From Xylophilus sp. GOD-11R (lineage in GTDB: Bacteria > Pseudomonadota > Gammaproteobacteria > Burkholderiales > Burkholderiaceae_C), in NCBI RefSeq assembly GCF_033546935.1, contig NZ_CP137854.1, forward strand, positions 248,001 through 312,000: DNA of 64,000 bases. The letters run 5' to 3'. Below the pieces are notes generated by a model. It had not been told where the DNA came from. It worked only from the letters and a program-made list of their open reading frames with translations, and made no database searches. The translations under genes were made by a program, and so were the position numbers. Positions 60,483 through 64,000 of the stretch are shown here, one piece after another. Position 1 is the first letter of the stretch. Each line of letters begins with the position of its first letter.

Positions 60483-61454
60483 ATGCCCACCTTCAACCGC
60501 CGCGTGGCGATAGGCCTCATCGCGATCGCCGCATCGGCCGGCGCCCTGGCGCAGAGCTTTCCAAGCAAGCCGATCCGCGTCATCGTCCCCTACCCACCGG
60601 GCGGCACCACCGACATCGTCGCCCGGCTCGCGGCCCAGCAGATCGGTGAGAAGCTCAAGACCCAGGTGATCGTGGACAACCGTGCCGGGGCCAACGGCGC
60701 CATCGGCGCGGTGGAGGTGGCGCGCGCGCCGGCCGACGGCTACACCCTGCTGATGGCCACGGCCAGCACGCACGGCATCAACTCGGCTGTCTACCGCAAC
60801 CTGCCCTACGACGCGGTGAAGGACTTCTCGCCGGTCAGCAACGTGGCCTCCACGCCCAACATCATCGCGGTGCATCCCAGCGTGCCCGCGAAGAACCTGC
60901 AGGAGCTGCTCGCCCTGGCGCGGGCGCAGCCGGGCAAGCTCAACTTCGGCTCGACCAGCCTCGGCGGCTCGCCGCACATGAGCGCCGAGCTGCTCAAGAT
61001 GATGGCCAACGTCGACATGGTGCACGTGCCCTACAAGGGCGCCGCGCCGATGCTCACCGACCTGATGGGCGGGCAGGTGCAGATCGGCTTCGACAACCTG
61101 CCATCGACCATCGGCTTCGTGAAGGCCGGCAAGGTGCGCGCCATCGCGGTGACCACGCCGCAGCGCTGGCCGGGCGCGCCGGACATCCCCACCGTGGCCG
61201 AGAGTGGTCTGCCCGGCTACGAGGTGTCGGGCTGGTTCGGTCTGCTGGCGCCCGCCGGCACGCCCAAGGCGGTGGTCGACACGCTGCAGCAGGCCGTGGC
61301 CGATGCGCTGAAGCAGCCCGAGGTGCGCCAGCAGCTGCTGGACCTGGGCGCGTCGCCGGTCGGCAGCACGCCCGACGCCTTCGCGCGGCAGATCGCCGCC
61401 GATGTGCAGAAGTGGCGCGACGTGGTCAAGACCACGGGACTCAAGCTCGATTGA
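60483..61454 (+). CDS. Bug-family tricarboxylate transporter substrate-binding protein (3 of 3 in operon)
   Basis: A 323-residue Bug protein with a short signal peptide (cleavage near ALA-QS, about residue 23), then [52 protein letters not shown] and [22 protein letters not shown] lies 8-12 bases before the start. It differs from the other two copies throughout, so the three are not a recent duplication. Confidence 0.92.
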   Translation: MPTFNRRVAIGLIAIAASAGALAQSFPSKPIRVIVPYPPGGTTDIVARLAAQQIGEKLKTQVIVDNRAGANGAIGAVEVARAPADGYTLLMATASTHGINSAVYRNLPYDAVKDFSPVSNVASTPNIIAVHPSVPAKNLQELLALARAQPGKLNFGSTSLGGSPHMSAELLKMMANVDMVHVPYKGAAPMLTDLMGGQVQIGFDNLPSTIGFVKAGKVRAIAVTTPQRWPGAPDIPTVAESGLPGYEVSGWFGLLAPAGTPKAVVDTLQQAVADALKQPEVRQQLLDLGASPVGSTPDAFARQIAADVQKWRDVVKTTGLKLD

Positions 61455-61474
61455 AACCAAGGAGAGGACTGGAC

Positions 61475-62662
61475 ATGGAACAACGTGAAGTCGTGGTGGC
61501 GAGCGGTGTGCGCACCGCCGTCGGCAGTTTCGGCGGCGGCCTGAAGGACGTGCCGCCCACCACCCTGGCCACCGAGGTGCTGCGTGCCGCGCTGGCGCGC
61601 GCCGGGGTGGAGGGCGCGCAGGTCGGGCATGTGTGCTTCGGCCATGTCATCAATACCGAACCGCGCGACATGTACCTGTCGCGCGTGGCCGCGCTCGACG
61701 GCGGCTGCCCGCACGAGACGCCGGCCTTCAACGTCAACCGGCTCTGCGGCTCCGGCCTGCAGGCGGTGGTGTCGGCGGCGCAGGCCATCCTGCTCGGCGA
61801 CTGCGACACGGCGGTGGCCGGCGGCGCCGAGAGCATGAGCCGCGCGCCCTACAGCACGCAGGCGATGCGCTTTGGCGCGCGCATGGGCGACAGCGGCATG
61901 GTCGACATGATGCTGGGCGCGCTGCACGACCCCTTCCACCGCATCCACATGGGGGTCACCGCCGAGAACGTGGCCGAGCGCTACGCCATCGGCCGCGAGG
62001 CGCAGGACGCGCTGGCGCTGGAGAGCCACCGCCGCGCCGCCACGGCGACCAGCGAAGGGCGCTTCCAGGACCAGATCGTTCCCATCGTGCAGAAGGGCCG
62101 CAAGGGCGACGTGGTGTTCGACCGCGACGAGCATTTCCGCGCCGACATCACCGTGGCCGACCTGCAGAAACTGCGGCCGGCCTTCCGCAAGGACGGCGGC
62201 GTGGTGACCGCCGGCAACGCCTCCGGCATCAACGACGGCGCCGCCGCGCTGGTGCTGATGGAACGCTCGGTGGCCGCGTCGCGCGGCGTGAAGCCCCTGG
62301 CCCGGCTGCTGGCCTATGCGCACAGCGGCGTCGATCCGCAGTACATGGGCATCGGCCCGGTGCCGGCCACCCGGGCGGTGCTGAAGAAGGCCGGGCTGAC
62401 GGTGGCCGACCTCGACGTGATCGAGGCCAACGAGGCCTTCGCGGCACAGGCCTGCGCGGTGACGCAGGAGCTGGGACTGGACCCGGCCAAGGTCAACCCC
62501 AACGGCTCGGGCATCGGCCTGGGGCATCCGATCGGCGCGACCGGCGCGATCATCACGGTGAAGGCCCTGCACGAGCTGCAGCGCATCGGCGGGCGCTATG
62601 CGCTGGTGACCATGTGCATCGGCGGCGGCCAGGGCATCGCGGCGGTGTTCGAGCGCATCTGA
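61475..62662 (+). CDS. Acetyl-CoA C-acyltransferase (thiolase)
   Basis: A 395-residue biosynthetic/degradative thiolase with all catalytic residues: nucleophilic Cys in [16 protein letters not shown] (about residue 90), His in [11 protein letters not shown] and the second Cys in [15 protein letters not shown]. It cleaves a 3-oxoacyl-CoA to acetyl-CoA plus a shortened acyl-CoA, the expected last step of this operon. The start at 61475 has AAGGAGAG about 10 bases upstream. In contrast to the SCP2-type protein at 51313-52467, the active site is complete. Confidence 0.93.
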   Translation: MEQREVVVASGVRTAVGSFGGGLKDVPPTTLATEVLRAALARAGVEGAQVGHVCFGHVINTEPRDMYLSRVAALDGGCPHETPAFNVNRLCGSGLQAVVSAAQAILLGDCDTAVAGGAESMSRAPYSTQAMRFGARMGDSGMVDMMLGALHDPFHRIHMGVTAENVAERYAIGREAQDALALESHRRAATATSEGRFQDQIVPIVQKGRKGDVVFDRDEHFRADITVADLQKLRPAFRKDGGVVTAGNASGINDGAAALVLMERSVAASRGVKPLARLLAYAHSGVDPQYMGIGPVPATRAVLKKAGLTVADLDVIEANEAFAAQACAVTQELGLDPAKVNPNGSGIGLGHPIGATGAIITVKALHELQRIGGRYALVTMCIGGGQGIAAVFERI

Positions 62663-62744
62663 GGGGCGGTGGGGCGGAGCAGGGCAGGGCGGGCGGGATG
62701 CGACAGAATCGCGGCCCCACTCCTTCGCCCCCGGATCCGCCCGC

Positions 62745-63683
62745 ATGCAGCCCCTGCTCGACGCCATCGCCACCCTGTCCCTGCCCACCGACGCGCAACG
62801 TGTCTTCCACGGGCGCGGCGGGCGGTATCCCGGCTGCACGCAGTGGTCGCTGGACTGGTTCGCGCCGGTCTGGGTGCTGACCAGCTTCCAGCCGGCCACC
62901 GACGAGGAGCTGGCCGCGATCGGCGCGGCGCTGGAGCGGCGCTGGAACGAGATCGCGCCGGGCCAGGCGTTGCACTGGGTGTTCCAGTGCCGCCACGACA
63001 GCCAGGCCGACACCCGCGTGATGGCCGGCGAGGTACCCGAGCCGCACTGGGTGCAGGAAGACGGCGCGCAGTACCGGGTTCACCTGGGCCGAGGCCAGAA
63101 CCACGGGCTGTTCCTGGACATGGCCGAGGGCCGGCGCTGGGTGCGCCGCCATGTGGCCGCGCGCGAGCGGGTGAAGGTGCTGAACCTGTTCGCCTATACC
63201 TGCGCCTTCTCGGTGGTGGCGCTGCAGGCCGGCGCGCGGCAGGTGACCAACCTCGACATGAGCAAGGCGGCCCTGGCCATCGGCCAGCAGAACCACCGCG
63301 CCAACGACCTGACGGGCCAAGCCGGTTTTCTGCCGCACGACATCTTCAGCTCGTGGGGAAAGATCACCCGCGGCGGCCCCTACGGCCTGATCGTCGTCGA
63401 CCCGCCGAGCTACCAGAAAGGCAGCTTCGTCGCCACCAAGGACTACGCCCGGCTGATGCGCCGGCTGCCCGACCTGCTGGAGCCCGAGGGCCACGTGCTG
63501 CTGTGCCTCAACGCGCCGGAACTGGGGCCGGCCTTCCTGCAGGAGCAGATGGCGGCGCTGGCGCCGGAGCTGATCTTCGTGGAGCGGCTGGCCAATCCGG
63601 CGGTGTTCGCCGACGTGTCGGAGGAGCGTTCGCTGAAGGTACTGGTGTACCGGGCGCCACCGCTGGACCTGGCGGCGGCCTGA
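62745..63683 (+). CDS. Class I SAM-dependent methyltransferase, RlmI-like
   Basis: A 312-residue methyltransferase. The Rossmann core has VKVLNLFAYTCAFSVVALQAGARQVTNLDMSKAAL as SAM motif I/II and the DPPS motif in LIVVDPPSYQKGSFVATKDYARLMRRLPDLL, a pattern shared with 23S rRNA m5C methyltransferases of the RlmI/RlmL group. The N-terminal PUA domain typical of RlmI is not obvious; instead about 100 residues of unassigned sequence precede the core. Probably an RNA or nucleic-acid methyltransferase. It lies outside the catabolic operon, 82 bases after the thiolase. Confidence 0.82.
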   Translation: MQPLLDAIATLSLPTDAQRVFHGRGGRYPGCTQWSLDWFAPVWVLTSFQPATDEELAAIGAALERRWNEIAPGQALHWVFQCRHDSQADTRVMAGEVPEPHWVQEDGAQYRVHLGRGQNHGLFLDMAEGRRWVRRHVAARERVKVLNLFAYTCAFSVVALQAGARQVTNLDMSKAALAIGQQNHRANDLTGQAGFLPHDIFSSWGKITRGGPYGLIVVDPPSYQKGSFVATKDYARLMRRLPDLLEPEGHVLLCLNAPELGPAFLQEQMAALAPELIFVERLANPAVFADVSEERSLKVLVYRAPPLDLAAA

Positions 63684-63687
63684 GGCC

Positions 63688-64000
63688 TTAGCGCCTGGCC
63701 TTGCCGCCGGCGGAGGCGTCGGCCTGCCTGCCGAAGGACGCGGCGATGAAGTCGACGAACTTGCGCACCCGCGCGGCCGACTGGTGGCGCGGCGGGTACA
63801 CCGCGTAGATGTCGGCGTCGGGTGTCTTGTACTGCGGCAGCACTTCCACCAGCCGGCCGCTGGCGAGATAGCGCTGCACGTCCCATTCGGCGCGCATCAG
63901 GATGCCGTGGCCTTCGAGCGCCCACTTCACCGCGATCTCGCCGTCGTTGGTGGTGAGGTTGCCGCGCGTCTTCACCGCCTGGGTCTCGGGCTGGCGTCCC
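63688..64000 (-). CDS. LysR-type transcriptional regulator (C-terminal part)
   Basis: The C-terminal 103 residues of a LysR-family regulator whose start lies beyond the right edge. The visible part is the end of the effector domain (GEIAVKWALEGHGILMRAEWDVQRYLASGRLVEVLPQYKTPDADIYAVYPPRHQSAARVRKFVDFI), the standard ending of the LTTR subgroup that includes many GcvA- and CrgA-like proteins, followed by a basic tail. It is convergent with the methyltransferase gene, 4 bases apart. Confidence 0.88.
   Translation of the reverse strand, partial: GRQPETQAVKTRGNLTTNDGEIAVKWALEGHGILMRAEWDVQRYLASGRLVEVLPQYKTPDADIYAVYPPRHQSAARVRKFVDFIAASFGRQADASAGGKARR

Noticed and set aside
56526..61460. A 1644-codon open frame on the minus strand across the catabolic operon
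   Set aside because: It is antisense to six well-supported genes, has no recognisable motif and is His/Arg/Gly-rich, as expected for the complementary strand of high-GC coding sequence.
1..64000. CRISPR arrays, prophage or integrated elements
   Set aside because: No array of regularly spaced repeats, no cas, integrase, transposase or phage structural genes were seen. The only large repeat is the inverted repeat at 21.4-22.1 kb.

Overview
The window is a high-GC bacterial chromosome segment that looks like Burkholderiales, most likely family Comamonadaceae (Variovorax / Xylophilus / Acidovorax type). The reasons are the gene order rpoC, LemA-like gene, rsmB, DUF4390, ntrY, ntrX-like, tRNA-Phe at the left end, very GC-rich third codon positions, and four tricarboxylate-receptor-type (Bug) periplasmic binding proteins that have no membrane partner genes nearby. 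The species cannot be settled from the sequence alone.

Layout. 1-6.7 kb is a conserved core block: the end of rpoC with its terminator, a LemA-like protein, the 16S rRNA methyltransferase rsmB, a DUF4390 protein, an NtrY-type sensor kinase with an NtrX-like regulator that lacks the AAA+ domain, and tRNA-Phe. 6.7-10.9 kb is clearly lower in GC and probably acquired. After a gene-poor stretch it carries a three-gene membrane cassette: a small SMR-type transporter, a HAD-UbiA fusion and a polytopic protein resembling a GT-C glycosyltransferase. 11-21.3 kb holds an omega-amino-acid:pyruvate transaminase with a divergent LysR regulator, a hybrid sensor kinase, a second FtsH-like protease, a class A acid phosphatase lipoprotein, a nuclease-helicase of the DinG/XPD family and a PNPOx-like flavoprotein. 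21.3-22.15 kb is non-coding: a short tandem repeat and a large inverted repeat with arms of about 300 bp.

From 22.2 kb on the window is almost entirely accessory catabolism, arranged as regulator plus transporter plus enzyme modules. (a) 22.2-27.2 kb: LeuC/LeuD-type hydro-lyase, an isocitrate-lyase-family enzyme, a Bug receptor and a LysR regulator; together they suggest hydration and aldol cleavage of an alkylated malate or maleate. (b) 27.2-28.1 kb: a MetR-type regulator with a perfect MetR box just upstream. (c) 28.2-37.7 kb: a FadR-type GntR regulator, a complete peptide/opine-type ABC importer, a GMC oxidoreductase and an amidase. Two identical TGGTTGGACCA operators, one before the regulator and one before the importer, tie the module together. 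(d) 38.2-46.1 kb: LysR, SDR dehydrogenase, TRAP transporter, TIM-barrel isomerase, DhaK, DhaL and an RpiB homologue, a set that matches tetritol/tetrulose (threitol, erythrulose) catabolism. (e) 46.1-62.7 kb: a GntR regulator divergent from a run of 16 genes (SDR, acyl-CoA dehydrogenase, APH-type kinase, CoA-transferase A/B, SCP2-type thiolase, DUF35 protein, three Bug receptors, two hydratases, an ADP-forming acyl-CoA synthetase, a split AtuA and a thiolase), which looks like uptake, CoA activation and beta-oxidation-like breakdown of an unusual, perhaps hydroxylated or branched, carboxylic acid. The window ends with an RlmI-like methyltransferase and the C-terminal part of a LysR regulator.

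The most promising leads for new biology are the 16-gene operon (e), the LeuCD plus lyase module (a), the low-GC polyprenyl-phosphate-sugar cassette and the doubled FadR-type operator of module (c). No CRISPR array, integrase, intact insertion sequence, rRNA or phage gene was seen.
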